Shown here: positions 15,997-25,013 of the stretch, one piece after another
How the letters are laid out: each line of letters begins with the position of its first letter
Numbering within the stretch: position 1 is the stretch's first letter
Source of the DNA: Methylobacterium goesingense
GTDB taxonomy: Bacteria; Pseudomonadota; Alphaproteobacteria; Rhizobiales; Beijerinckiaceae
Assembly (NCBI RefSeq): GCF_022179225.1
Contig: NZ_BPQL01000016.1
Location: forward strand, 24,067-88,066
Direction: 5' to 3'
DNA: 64,000 nt
Position numbers and translations under genes: made by a program
Notes under the pieces: model-generated
What the model was told of the DNA's origin: nothing
Databases searched by the model: none
The model's input: only the letters and a program-made list of their open reading frames with translations

Positions 15997-17736
15997 TTGC
16001 CCGCTAAGGCTTCCGTCACAGTGCCCTTCCCGACCCTGCCGGCCCCGCTCGCACGAGCACTGACCGCGCGCGACTATGAAGACCCGACGCCCGTCCAGAG
16101 CGCCGTCATCGAGGCGGCCGCGCAGGGGCGCGATCTCCTCGTCTCGGCCCAGACCGGCTCGGGCAAGACCGTGGCCTATGGCCTCGCCTTCGCCGAGACC
16201 CTGCTCGACGGCGCCGAGCGTTTCGGCCCCGCCGGCGCGCCGCTGGCCCTCGTCATCGCCCCAACGCGGGAACTGGCGCTGCAGGTCGAGCGCGAACTGT
16301 CCTGGCTCTACGCGGAGACCGGCGCGCGCGTCATCTCCTGCGTCGGCGGCATGGACCCCCGGCGCGAGAGCCGGCAGCTCAACGACGGCGCCCACATCGT
16401 CGTCGGCACCCCGGGCCGCCTGCGCGACCACCTGGAGCGGCGCAACCTCGCGACGCAGGATCTGCGCGCTGTCGTCCTCGACGAGGCCGACGAGATGCTC
16501 GACCTGGGCTTCCGCGACGACCTCGAGTTCATCCTGTCGGTGACTCCGAAGGAGCGCCGCACCCTGCTGTTCTCCGCGACACTGCCCAAGGCCATCGCGA
16601 CCCTGGCCGAGCGCTATCAGAACGACGCGCTCCGCATCGCCGTGAAGGGTCAGGAGCGCGGCCACGCGGACATCACCTACAAGGCCATCCGCGTGGTGCC
16701 GCGCGAGCTGGAGCACGTGGTGGTCAACACCCTGCGCTTCATGGATGCGCCGACCGCGATCATCTTCTGCAACACCCGCAACGCCGTGCGCCACCTCCAG
16801 GCGGTACTGACCGAGCGCGGGTTCTCGGCCGTGGCCCTGTCGGGCGAGCTCGGCCAGGGCGAGCGCAACGCCGCCCTCCAGGCACTGCGCGACGGCCGGG
16901 CCAAGGTCTGCGTCGCCACCGACGTCGCGGCCCGCGGCATCGATCTGCCGACCGTCAGCCTCGTCATCCACGCCGACCTGCCGCACGACGCGGAGGTGCT
17001 GCAGCACCGCTCCGGCCGCACCGGCCGCGCCGGTCGCAAGGGCACCAGCCTCCTGCTCATCCCGGCCTCGAAGCGGCGCCGGGCCGAGCAGATGCTGATG
17101 ATCGCCAAGGTCTCGTTCGAGTGGGCCGGCCCGCCCACCGCCGACGAGATCCGCCGCCTCGACGGCGAGCGCATGTGGCAGGACCCGATCTTCACCGAGG
17201 AGCCGGCCGAGGAAGACATCGCCATGGCCGAGACCCTGATGGCGCAGCGCACGCCCCAGGAACTCGCCGCCGCGCTCGCCCGGATCTACCGCTCGCGCCT
17301 CCCGTCGCCCGAAGACGTCACCGACCCGGGCGCAGGCCCCGAGCGCAAGACCCGCCCAGTCTACGACCCCGCCGATGTGGACCGGATCGACGCCCAGGGC
17401 CCGGCCGTATGGTTCCGGCTCAATCTCGGCCGGCGCGACAACGCCGATCCGCGCCGCCTGCTGCCGATGCTGACCCGGCGCGGAAATATCGGCCGCCAGG
17501 AAATCGGCGCGATCCGCATCTTCGATCGCGAGACCAAGTTCGAGGTGCGCGGCGGCGCGGCTTCGCGCTTCGCGCAGACCTTCGCCAAGAACGGTTCGCC
17601 CGAGATCCAGGTGGAACCCCTGCTCGACGGGGAGCCGGCGCGCGAGGAGGCGGGGCCGAAGAGCTTCAAGAGCCCGCGCGGCGCACGCCACGAGCGCGAG
17701 ATCGCCAAGAAGCCCCGCGCCAGCCGGGCCAAGTAA
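15997..17736 (+). CDS. DEAD-box RNA helicase with C-terminal DbpA-type RNA-binding domain
   Basis: A 579-residue ATP-dependent RNA helicase. The Q motif (YEDPTPVQ), Walker A AQTGSGKT (about 51-58), PTRELA, the DEAD box in VLDEADEML, LFSATLPK and HRSGRTGRAG give both RecA-like domains, ending near residue 375. A charged linker follows. Near residues 475-540, ADPRRLLPML...GAIRIFDRETKFEV resembles the DbpA RNA-binding domain, which would suggest a role in 50S assembly or RNA turnover. The start is uncertain: TTG 15997 or GTG 16021, the latter giving MPFPTLP. A hairpin follows the stop. Confidence 0.92.
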   Translation: MPAKASVTVPFPTLPAPLARALTARDYEDPTPVQSAVIEAAAQGRDLLVSAQTGSGKTVAYGLAFAETLLDGAERFGPAGAPLALVIAPTRELALQVERELSWLYAETGARVISCVGGMDPRRESRQLNDGAHIVVGTPGRLRDHLERRNLATQDLRAVVLDEADEMLDLGFRDDLEFILSVTPKERRTLLFSATLPKAIATLAERYQNDALRIAVKGQERGHADITYKAIRVVPRELEHVVVNTLRFMDAPTAIIFCNTRNAVRHLQAVLTERGFSAVALSGELGQGERNAALQALRDGRAKVCVATDVAARGIDLPTVSLVIHADLPHDAEVLQHRSGRTGRAGRKGTSLLLIPASKRRRAEQMLMIAKVSFEWAGPPTADEIRRLDGERMWQDPIFTEEPAEEDIAMAETLMAQRTPQELAAALARIYRSRLPSPEDVTDPGAGPERKTRPVYDPADVDRIDAQGPAVWFRLNLGRRDNADPRRLLPMLTRRGNIGRQEIGAIRIFDRETKFEVRGGAASRFAQTFAKNGSPEIQVEPLLDGEPAREEAGPKSFKSPRGARHEREIAKKPRASRAK

Positions 17737-17766
17737 CACACCAGGTCATCTAACGGGTTAGACAAT

Positions 17767-17788
17767 CGGGGCGCCGGACGGCGCCCCG
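17767..17788. terminator. Bidirectional hairpin between convergent genes
   Basis: A perfect 9-bp inverted repeat, CGGGGCGCC and its complement, with a GGAC loop. It lies between the stop of the DEAD-box helicase and the stop of the convergent membrane protein gene. This fits a shared terminator. Confidence 0.7.
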
Positions 17789-17790
17789 GC

Positions 17791-18690
17791 TCAGAAGCTG
17801 TTGGGCAGGTTCTTCACGGCGTTGCCGAGGGCCTCGACCCCTTCCGCGAGCTTGCGCCCGGCGGGCGCCAGGGACGGCACCTTCATCCCGAACACCTCCG
17901 TGTGCTCCGCCTCGGCCTCTGCCGGAGGCTCGGGCGCAGCGGCGGCGGCTGCGACCTTCGCGGGCACCGGCTTGACGGCCGCCGGCTTGGCATGGGCCAC
18001 CGGTGTGGGAGCAACGCGCTTTGCAGGCGCCTCGCGCTCGCTGGTCAGGGCCGTGAAGGTGCCGTTGGTGGCCCGCGAACGAGTGGTTTCGTTGGGCGAC
18101 GGCGGGATCAGCGTTGCGGTTCGGGCAGCCGGCACCAGGGCAGCGGGCCGGGCCGGCGGGAGGACCGCGGCATTCTCGATCGGCGGAAGGCGCGCGGGCT
18201 TCGGCGTCGCGGCGGCCTCGATCCGCTTCTGGGGCGCAGGCGGCTCCGGCGCGACGGCGGCGGGCGTGACCGCTGGCTGGGCCACGGCAGCCTGGATCGA
18301 AGCCGGCGGCGCCGTGATCTTCGGGTCGGCCGGTACCGTCCCGGTGACGGACGCCACGACATCGGCCTTGGCCTTCTCGGACCCCTGATCGACGACCTTC
18401 ACAGGCTCGACCGTGGCGGGTGCCAGCGCCGGAACGCCGTCACGCAGGTCCGGCCACTCGGAGGCCTTCTGCGCCATGGCGGCGGATTGGAGGGTCGGCC
18501 GGGTGTATTGCGGCCCGGCCAGCCCGCCGAGCATCGAAGAGGCCAGGGCGGCAAAGCCCGCCAGGCCGAGCACGCCGAGGCCGGACAGGAGCACGATGCG
18601 CAGATGGGGGCGAGAGGGACGCGACGCCGGCACGGCCGGGCTTCGTGTCTCGGAGGGGTCGATCGTCACGGGCATCATCGGTTGAGACAT
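17791..18690 (-). CDS. Membrane-anchored Ala/Pro-rich protein of unknown function
   Basis: A 299-residue protein that I do not recognise. Residues ~1-28 are cytoplasmic. A single membrane helix (LRIVLLSGLGVLGLAGFAAL) spans about 30-50, and the rest is predicted outside. Residues 75-255 are low complexity, rich in Ala, Pro, Val and Lys, as in periplasm-spanning linkers. The last ~35 residues are different: EVFGMKVPSLAPAGRKLAEG followed by an amphipathic helix, so they may be the functional end. The layout resembles TonB-like or cell-wall-spanning anchors, but no TonB C-terminal domain is present. Confidence 0.6.
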   Translation of the reverse strand: MSQPMMPVTIDPSETRSPAVPASRPSRPHLRIVLLSGLGVLGLAGFAALASSMLGGLAGPQYTRPTLQSAAMAQKASEWPDLRDGVPALAPATVEPVKVVDQGSEKAKADVVASVTGTVPADPKITAPPASIQAAVAQPAVTPAAVAPEPPAPQKRIEAAATPKPARLPPIENAAVLPPARPAALVPAARTATLIPPSPNETTRSRATNGTFTALTSEREAPAKRVAPTPVAHAKPAAVKPVPAKVAAAAAAPEPPAEAEAEHTEVFGMKVPSLAPAGRKLAEGVEALGNAVKNLPNSF

Positions 18691-18894
18691 CTCGGACGCT
18701 GGAAACCGTTTGGATTGACCGTTGCGGGTCGATCACGCCGCGCCGTCCGGTTCCGGGCTGTGCGAGGCCACCCCGGGGTAGACGCTCGGCGTGTCATGAA
18801 AAAGGCCGCGCATTGGGGCATGAAGATGTCATCGCGGCGTCATCAGGTCATCGGCGGTCCTGAGGGGCCGCGAATCTAAATAAACCCCACAGCT

Positions 18895-19833
18895 TTAACG
18901 AGACGTATCGTCAATCGACTTTCCGGCGTCGTGCATCGTCGCCATCGCGTCGGCCTGCACCCGGACCACCCGCGCCACGTTTCGCGCCCGCCGCGTCGCC
19001 GATCCCGTATCGAGGACCGCACCGGCCACGAGGCGCTCCTTGAGGGCGACGAGGTCCGGGTCGCCCCAGCGGCGGTGGAGCGCCTGAAAGCATCGGTGCC
19101 GCGAGTGGTCGAAGACCCGCGGATGCCGGTCGACATCGCGGCAGGGATGGGCCGGGTGCAGGACAGCGACAGGCATCAACCTATTGGGAATCGATGCCGT
19201 CGCGGCGTGGGTTCGGCCGAGGGCGAGAACGCGGGGCGCCAGGAAGGCGCGGGGCCCGGGCACCATGGGCTCGGCGCCCGCGAAAACCTCGATGCGCCCG
19301 AGTGGAGTTACCACCACGACATCGACGGCGCGGCGCGCGACGAGATCGAGGACGGGCGCAGCGGGATCGAAGGCGTGAAGGCCCACCGCGCGGCGTAGAT
19401 CTGCGAGCGCCTCCGGGTCGGACGTGCGCAGCACGAAGCGGCCCTGGTGCAATCCGAGGCCGAGATCGAACATGGGATCCCCGCGATTCTCCGGGCGGAC
19501 CGCATCGCCGTCCGGCCCGCTCTCCGTGAGCACGTCGGGATTCGGCGCGCCGTGCGCGGTGGGAAGACAGAGGGCGACCGCGTGGCTCCAGCCCCCGTGG
19601 AAAGCGGTCTCGTAGGCGACCGGGATGGCGGCGCGGGGGTCGAGCCTGATCGCGCCGCGCGCCGTCACCAAGCCGGGTCGCGGGCCCACGATCCGCGTGC
19701 CCGACTCCGCATGTCCATGGCCGAACTCGGCCAGCGCGCCGAAGCCACCGAGACTCCAGGTCGCCTCGGGATCGGCGAGCCCGTCCGCGACGAGGGCCGC
19801 CACGGCCTCCGCCGCCCCGTTCACCGGCCTCAT
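18895..19833 (-). CDS. Hypothetical protein
   Basis: A 312-residue protein without a family that I can name. It has no signal peptide or membrane helix. ATG 19833 gives MRPVNGAAEAVAALVADG; reading further upstream adds only an arginine/proline stretch. Visible features are a glycine-rich WSLGGFGALAEFGHG near the start, RGAIRLDP, a region that looks alpha/beta (AVDVVVVTPLGRIEVFAG) and an arginine-rich C-terminal helix. The frame is consistent with codon bias throughout. It is separated by 204 bases from the downstream membrane protein on the same strand and diverges from the sensor kinase gene. Confidence 0.6.
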   Translation of the reverse strand: MRPVNGAAEAVAALVADGLADPEATWSLGGFGALAEFGHGHAESGTRIVGPRPGLVTARGAIRLDPRAAIPVAYETAFHGGWSHAVALCLPTAHGAPNPDVLTESGPDGDAVRPENRGDPMFDLGLGLHQGRFVLRTSDPEALADLRRAVGLHAFDPAAPVLDLVARRAVDVVVVTPLGRIEVFAGAEPMVPGPRAFLAPRVLALGRTHAATASIPNRLMPVAVLHPAHPCRDVDRHPRVFDHSRHRCFQALHRRWGDPDLVALKERLVAGAVLDTGSATRRARNVARVVRVQADAMATMHDAGKSIDDTSR

Positions 19834-19973
19834 GGGTCCGGCATGCCGAGGTGCCGGGGGCAAGCAGGACGCACGGGGTCGGGGCAAGCAGCGCCCCCCT
19901 GCCATCCCGTTCCGCTTCGGCTAGAAGCGGGGGCGCGCACCCTGACCCATCCGGCGCTTCCGCTCACGGTCCG

Positions 19974-21467
19974 ATGTCCCAGAACCCAGCCCCCATGGCC
20001 GCTCGCCCCCCCTGGCGCGGGCCCACGCGCCGCACGCCGGACCCTGCCCGCACAGGATGGGCGAGCTGGCTGAACTGGTCCTCCTGGCCCACCCGCGCGC
20101 GGATGATCGCCCTCGTCCTCGCCATCGACGTCCTCGCCGCCCTGGTGTCCTGCGCGGTCATCGTGCTGAACGCCCGCTCCGCCGTCGAGGTCGAGATGCA
20201 GGCGGCCATGTCCAATGTCGAGCTTCTGGTCTCGGACACCATCGATCTGGCCCAGAACGAGGCGCCCTCGGGCATCCTGCAGACCCTGAACCTGCGCATT
20301 CACGACCTCCGGCACGTCCGCGTCACGGTACTGGACGCCTCGGGCAAGGTCGTCCCGAGCGGCTTTGGGCGTCTGCGGCGCGATCAGCACGTCTCGCCGG
20401 ACTGGTTCGCCGTCCTGATCGCGCCATCGATCCGCGAGCACGACCTGCCGATCGTCGCCCGGGGCGCGCGGATCGGGACCGCACGCATCACCACCCAGCC
20501 GCGCGACGAGATCGACGAGGTCTGGGGCTACGCGGTCTCGCTCTCGCTGACGAGCTTCAGCCTCAGCCTCGGCCTGCTCGTCGCGCTCACCGTCGCCTTC
20601 GGCCGGGTCCTGGCCCCCCTCACCCGCCTCGCCGACGGTCTGACCCAGTTGGAGCGGCAGGACTACACCGCCCGTCTCGAACCGCCCGCCTCGCGGGAAC
20701 TCGCCATCATCGCCAGGCGCTTCAACAGCGTGGCCCAGGCCCTGGCCGAGACGCGGGCCGCCAACGGCCGGCTCAACCGGCAGCTTCTCAGCGCGCAGGA
20801 CGACGAGCGCCGCCGCACCGCCCTCGAGCTGCACGACGAGTTCGGTCCGTGCCTGTTCGCCCTGGAAGCCAATGCCGCCTCGGTGATCCGCATGGCCGAG
20901 GCCGAGGCGCCGCCCGATCGCGAGCGCCTGAAGCAGCGCGCCCAGGAGATCGCCAGCATCGTCGGCCAAGTCCAGGTCCAGAACCGCGACCTGCTCAACC
21001 GCCTGCGGCCGCACGCCCTCGGCCAGGTGCCGCTGGCCGACTGCCTCGAACTGCTGCTGCGCGACTTCCGGCGGCGGCACGCCGGCACGCGCTTCGCCGG
21101 CACCTTCGACGGGCTCGCACGCGGCTACGGCGACGTGACCGACCTCACCGTATTCCGCTGCATCCAGGAGAGCATGACCAACGCCGTGCGCCACGGCCGG
21201 GCCTCGAACGTCACGGTGCGGGCGCAGGACGAAGCCGAGTCGGGCGCGGCAAGTGGGCGCGCCCTTCGGATCACGATCCGCGACGACGGGGCGGGCGTGC
21301 CCGAGGATCACGGCCTCGGCCTCGGTCTGTCGGGGATGCGCGAGCGGGTGGAGGCGCTCGGGGGCACCTTCGGGCTTGACAACGGGCAGCCTGGCGCGGT
21401 TGTCCGGATCATGATCCCGCTCGACCGCGAGCCGGACACGGACACGAGCTCGAACGCACGCGCATGA
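19974..21467 (+). CDS. NarL-family sensor histidine kinase
   Basis: A 497-residue membrane kinase. The first membrane helix is at about 44-66 and the second at 186-208, flanking a ~120-residue periplasmic sensor that I cannot classify. A HAMP domain (about 205-260) follows. The HisKA_3 box ERRRTALELHDEFGPCLFAL carries phospho-His287. The C-terminal ATPase domain includes QESMTNAVRHG (N box) and DDGAGVPEDHGLGLGLSGM (G boxes). ATG 19974 is used; the in-frame stretch before it is low complexity. The stop overlaps the start of the cognate response regulator by four bases (ATGA), so the pair is co-translated. Confidence 0.92.
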   Translation: MSQNPAPMAARPPWRGPTRRTPDPARTGWASWLNWSSWPTRARMIALVLAIDVLAALVSCAVIVLNARSAVEVEMQAAMSNVELLVSDTIDLAQNEAPSGILQTLNLRIHDLRHVRVTVLDASGKVVPSGFGRLRRDQHVSPDWFAVLIAPSIREHDLPIVARGARIGTARITTQPRDEIDEVWGYAVSLSLTSFSLSLGLLVALTVAFGRVLAPLTRLADGLTQLERQDYTARLEPPASRELAIIARRFNSVAQALAETRAANGRLNRQLLSAQDDERRRTALELHDEFGPCLFALEANAASVIRMAEAEAPPDRERLKQRAQEIASIVGQVQVQNRDLLNRLRPHALGQVPLADCLELLLRDFRRRHAGTRFAGTFDGLARGYGDVTDLTVFRCIQESMTNAVRHGRASNVTVRAQDEAESGAASGRALRITIRDDGAGVPEDHGLGLGLSGMRERVEALGGTFGLDNGQPGAVVRIMIPLDREPDTDTSSNARA

Positions 21468-22138
21468 ACGCGATCGCCCTGAAGACCGAGGCTTTCAAGA
21501 CAGAGGCACCCGCCCTCGTCATCGACGACCATCCCATCGTGCTCCAGGGCTGCCGCCGGGTGCTGGAGGACGCGGGCATCGAACGCATCGCCGAGGCGAC
21601 CAGCGTGGTGGCGGGCTATCGCATGTTCCTACGCCTGCGGCCCGGGACGGTGATCTGCGACCTCACCTTCCAGGGCAGCGGCCTCGCGGGCCTGCACCTG
21701 ATCCGACGCATGCGGGACGTGAACCCGGCGGCGCGCATCCTCGTCTTCAGCATGCACAACGACCCGGTGATCGTATCGCGCGCGCTCGAGGCGGGGGCGC
21801 TCGGTTACGTGCTGAAGGACCACGCCTCCGGCGAGCTCTTCGAGGCCTTCGAGCGCGTCCGCGCCGGCCAGCCCTATCTCGACCGGCGCCTCGCCACCGA
21901 GGTCGCGATGCTGCGCACCGACCCCAAGCGCACCCCCGAGACACAGTTGACCCCGCGCGAGCTGCAGATCCTGCAGCGGCTGGCCCAGGGCAAGTCCTAC
22001 GGCACCATCGCGAGCGACCTGTCGGTGAGCTACAAGACCGTGACGAACGCCTGCTCGCTGATGCGCCAGAAGCTCGGGGTGCGCACGCTCGCCGAACTGA
22101 TCCACGTGGCGGTGACGCAGGCGCAACGCCAGGGCTGA
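21464..22138 (+). CDS. NarL/FixJ-family response regulator
   Basis: A 224-residue DNA-binding regulator. The receiver has the acidic pair Asp21-Asp22, phospho-acceptor Asp66 (ICDLTF) and Lys near 122 (YVLKDH). The LuxR-type helix-turn-helix runs from about 155 to 215 with LTPRELQILQRLAQGKSYGT and VSYKTVTNACSLMRQKLGV. It is translationally coupled to the kinase gene upstream and should be its partner. The regulated genes are not evident from the neighbourhood. Confidence 0.93.
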   Translation: MNAIALKTEAFKTEAPALVIDDHPIVLQGCRRVLEDAGIERIAEATSVVAGYRMFLRLRPGTVICDLTFQGSGLAGLHLIRRMRDVNPAARILVFSMHNDPVIVSRALEAGALGYVLKDHASGELFEAFERVRAGQPYLDRRLATEVAMLRTDPKRTPETQLTPRELQILQRLAQGKSYGTIASDLSVSYKTVTNACSLMRQKLGVRTLAELIHVAVTQAQRQG

Positions 22139-22142
22139 GACG

Positions 22143-22559
22143 TCAGTCGAGTCCGCCCATCGCGCGGACGATGGCCCATTCGGCCTCGGTCACCGGCTGC
22201 ACGGAGAGCCTCGAATTGTTGGCGAGCACCATCGCGGACAGGCGCGGCTCGGCCTTGATCGCCTCCAGCGTCACGGGCCGGGGCAGTGCCTCAAGGGCGC
22301 GCAGGTCCACCATGCCGAAGCGGCCGGTCTCGTCGCTGTCGTCCGGGTAATAGGGGCGGATCACCTCGACGATGCCGACCACCGCCTTGCCCTCGTTCGA
22401 GTGGTAGAAGAAGCCCCGCTCGCCGACCTCCATGGCCATCAGGTGCTTCTTGGCGACGTGGTTGCGCACGCCGTTCCAGTGCGTGCCCGCCGCCCCCGCC
22501 GCAACCTGCTGGTCCCACGACCAGGTCGAAGGCTCGGATTTGTAGAGCCAGTGGGCCAT
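22143..22559 (-). CDS. EVE domain-containing protein
   Basis: A 138-residue single-domain EVE (PUA-like fold) protein, the size of thymocyte nuclear protein 1. EVE domains bind modified bases in DNA or RNA in characterised systems. Typical marks are WLYKSEPSTWSWD at the start, HWNGVRNHVAKKHL, GERGFFYHSNEGKAVVGI and the C-terminal LVQP-like SRLSVQPVT strand. It starts at ATG 22559. It is the last gene of a minus-strand run tsaD, GNAT, gpsA, OGFr-like, EVE, with 50 bases separating it from the OGFr-like gene. Confidence 0.92.
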   Translation of the reverse strand: MAHWLYKSEPSTWSWDQQVAAGAAGTHWNGVRNHVAKKHLMAMEVGERGFFYHSNEGKAVVGIVEVIRPYYPDDSDETGRFGMVDLRALEALPRPVTLEAIKAEPRLSAMVLANNSRLSVQPVTEAEWAIVRAMGGLD

Positions 22560-22609
22560 GCGCGTCTCCCGGAAAACGCGCACTCTCTAGCACCGGAGAA
22601 GCGTGGCCG

Positions 22610-23074
22610 TCAGGCCCCGCGAAGCGCGGAATTCCAGTAGCGCAAGCTCGTGGCGTTGACCGGTCCGCCGGCCTTGGCGTTGCGCGCCGTGACGAAGGCG
22701 TGAAACTCGGCGGCCGGCTCCGGTCCGAGGAAGTCGGACAGAGCGGAGAGGATGCGGGTGATGCGCAGGTGGTTGTGGTCGTAGGCACGCAGCCAGCCGT
22801 CGGTCTCGGCGTAGAAGCGGGTCATCCGTCCGAGCGCAGCGCGCAGGCCCGAGAGGGCGGCGGGATCGGACCGGATCGCCTCGGCCTCGGCGCGGGACAG
22901 GACCGGCGCGCCCGGCACCGCGAGGCTCGCCTCGTGCAGGGGGAAGCACCACTGGATGAAGTCGTGCACGCCCTCGATATGGGGGTCGTCATACGCGAGG
23001 ATGTCCTTGAGGACACGCCCGGCCCCGTCGCGGCCGGTACCTGCGAGGAAGGCCTGGATCGGGTACTGGCTCAT
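22610..23074 (-). CDS. Opioid growth factor receptor (OGFr) N-terminal-domain-like protein
   Basis: A 154-residue protein matching the OGFr conserved region pattern: IQAFLAGTGRDGAGRVLKDI, then HIEGVHDFIQWCFPLHEAS with the hallmark HDFIQWxFPL, then helices ending FHAFVTARNAKAG. Bacterial members are known only as domain hits and their role is unknown. It is all helical and probably cytoplasmic. The ATG overlaps the gpsA stop by four bases, so it is co-translated with gpsA. This slot often holds a different small gene (YciI-like) in related genomes, as far as I recall. Confidence 0.82.
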   Translation of the reverse strand: MSQYPIQAFLAGTGRDGAGRVLKDILAYDDPHIEGVHDFIQWCFPLHEASLAVPGAPVLSRAEAEAIRSDPAALSGLRAALGRMTRFYAETDGWLRAYDHNHLRITRILSALSDFLGPEPAAEFHAFVTARNAKAGGPVNATSLRYWNSALRGA

Positions 23075-24081
23075 TCGGCCTCCCCCCTCAGGGGCCGGGC
23101 CAGCAGGGCGGCGACGACCGAATCGACGCTGGCGCCGCCGGACACGATGGAAGCCACCGCTTCCGCCACCGGCATCTCGACGCCCCGGGCCCGCGCGAGG
23201 TCCACCAGGGCGGCGGCCGTGAAGGCGCCCTCCGCGAGCTTGCCGCCGGCGGCCTCCTCCGGCGAGGCGCCGGCCCCGAGGCGCTGGCCGAAGGCGAAGT
23301 TGCGCGATTGCGGCGAGGAGGCGGTCAGCACCAGGTCGCCGAGGCCCGACAGCCCCATCAGGGTCTCGGGCCGCCCGCCATAGGCGCGGGCGAAGCGCAT
23401 GAGTTCGGCGAAGGCCCGGGCGATCAGGGCGGCGCGCGCGCTCTCGCCGAGGCCGCGCCCGGCCACGATGCCCGACGCGATGGCGAGCACGTTCTTTCCG
23501 GCTCCCCCGATCTCGACGCCCCGCACGTCGTCGGTGTGATAGACCCGCAGGGCCGGGCCCGAGAGGGTGGTGGCGAGGCGAGCGGCGAGCCCCGCATCGG
23601 CCGCCGCGAGCGTGACGGCGGTGGGCAGGTTGCGGGCGACATCGGCCGCGAAGCTCGGCCCGGACAGCACCGCCACGGGCGCCGAAGGGCCCAGCCTCTC
23701 CCCGGCGACCTCGCTCATGAAGGCGTCGCTGCCGCTCTCGATTCCCTTGGCGCAGAGCACAATGGCCGCCCCCGGCGCGAAGGCGGGCGCGAGATCACCG
23801 AGCACGCCCCGCAGGGTCTGGGCCGGGACCACCATCAGCAGGGTGCCGGCCGCCGTCAGGGCACCGGCCTCGGCGGTCGCGGTGATGCGGCGGTGGAGCG
23901 GCACGCCGGGGAGGTAGCGCGCGTTCTCGCGCGTCCTCTCCAGGCGCTCGGCCGACGCCCCGTCACGCAGCCAGAGGATGACGTCGTGCCCGGCCGCCGC
24001 CGCCGCGTTGGCGAGCGCCGTGCCCCAGGCGCCTCCGCCGACGACCCCGATTCGCGTGGCCGGACTGCTCATGCTGGTCAC
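23071..24081 (-). CDS. gpsA: Glycerol-3-phosphate dehydrogenase [NAD(P)+]
   Basis: A 336-residue cytosolic enzyme that reduces dihydroxyacetone phosphate to sn-glycerol 3-phosphate for phospholipid synthesis. The N-terminal dinucleotide motif GVVGGGAWGTALA, the segment IVLCAKGIE, and the catalytic-lysine segment GVEIGGAGKNVLAIASGI are clear, as is LSGLGDLVLTASSPQSRN. The start is GTG 24081, which overlaps the GNAT stop as GTGA and has AGAGG eight bases upstream; an ATG nine bases later is the alternative. Co-translated neighbours are the GNAT gene upstream and the OGFr-like gene downstream. Confidence 0.95.
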   Translation of the reverse strand: MTSMSSPATRIGVVGGGAWGTALANAAAAAGHDVILWLRDGASAERLERTRENARYLPGVPLHRRITATAEAGALTAAGTLLMVVPAQTLRGVLGDLAPAFAPGAAIVLCAKGIESGSDAFMSEVAGERLGPSAPVAVLSGPSFAADVARNLPTAVTLAAADAGLAARLATTLSGPALRVYHTDDVRGVEIGGAGKNVLAIASGIVAGRGLGESARAALIARAFAELMRFARAYGGRPETLMGLSGLGDLVLTASSPQSRNFAFGQRLGAGASPEEAAGGKLAEGAFTAAALVDLARARGVEMPVAEAVASIVSGGASVDSVVAALLARPLRGEAE

Positions 24082-25013
24082 GCGCCAGACCTCTCGCTTG
24101 CGTAGGATTCCGCGGACAGACGATACAGGAGATGCGCCCGCAGGGGATGCCCCGACGGCAGGGCCGGATGCGAAAAGCGCTCCGCGGCGCGCATGCCGAG
24201 GCGCTCCATCACCCGGCGCGAGGGCGCGTTGACCTCCGCCGTGAGGGCGATCACCTCTGTGAGGCCGCAGCGGCCGAACAGATCGCCGAGGGCGCGTTGG
24301 GCCGCCCGCGTGGCAATGCCTCGGCCCCAGGCCGCGCGGGCGAGGCGCCAGACGATCTCGACGGATTCGCCGGGCCGCTCCCCGCCCGCGAAGGGCATGA
24401 CCCGCATCAGGCGCGCACCACCGACCAGGCCGGCAAAACCCAGCCCGGCCGCCTCGACCGCCCAGGGGCCGAAGCCGTCCACCGCGAAGCGCCGCTCGCA
24501 GGCCCGCGCCTCGGCCCGGCTCGCATCCGCGTCCCGGATCGCCGGGAAATGGCGCATGACCTCCGGATCGGCGTTGAGGGCCGCGAGGCTATCGGCATCG
24601 TCCGGCCGCCAGCGACGCAGCACGCAGTCCCCGTCACCCAGACGCTCCGGCGGTGCGGCCTGGGCGGAAGCCCGGAGCTTGCCCCGCAGGGCCAGCGAGC
24701 GCCGGTTCAGGGCAGCGAGGTCGGCCTGCCCGGCGAGCACCGCCTCGCCGAGGCCGATGGCGCAGGCGAGCTGATCCGGCGACAGGTTCGCCCAGGCGGG
24801 TGCCGCGACGGTTTCGCGCCAGGGCGCGCCGCAGGTGTTGTCGAGGAGAATGCGGGCGAAGCAGTGGTCGAGCCGCACCGGCCAGTCGGGTCGCGCGGCC
24901 TCCGGCAGGCGGCGCTCCACGAGGTCGCGCCAGCGCCCTCGCTCAGCCTCAGGCAATCGCGGCCGGCTCCGCGAAGGGCCAGCGGGCCCGGGCCGGGGCC
25001 GTGAGGTCGTCAA
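24078..25013 (-). CDS. GNAT-family N-acetyltransferase with extra N-terminal domain
   Basis: Two parts are visible. The C-terminal ~170 residues are a RimJ/RimL-type GNAT domain: [37 protein letters not shown], the acetyl-CoA loop [14 protein letters not shown], and [13 protein letters not shown]. The first ~110 residues are a separate helical module including [17 protein letters not shown], whose family I do not know. The start is uncertain: TTG 25013 overlaps tsaD by 65 bases, while GTG 24920 would avoid the overlap. Acceptor substrate is unknown. The gene is co-translated with gpsA. Confidence 0.82.
   Translation of the reverse strand: MTTSRPRPGPAGPSRSRPRLPEAERGRWRDLVERRLPEAARPDWPVRLDHCFARILLDNTCGAPWRETVAAPAWANLSPDQLACAIGLGEAVLAGQADLAALNRRSLALRGKLRASAQAAPPERLGDGDCVLRRWRPDDADSLAALNADPEVMRHFPAIRDADASRAEARACERRFAVDGFGPWAVEAAGLGFAGLVGGARLMRVMPFAGGERPGESVEIVWRLARAAWGRGIATRAAQRALGDLFGRCGLTEVIALTAEVNAPSRRVMERLGMRAAERFSHPALPSGHPLRAHLLYRLSAESYASERSGA

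Noticed and set aside
18691..18894. Possible tRNA or small RNA in the gap between two minus-strand hypothetical genes
   Set aside because: No cloverleaf, T-loop consensus or strong hairpin could be found in the 204 bases.
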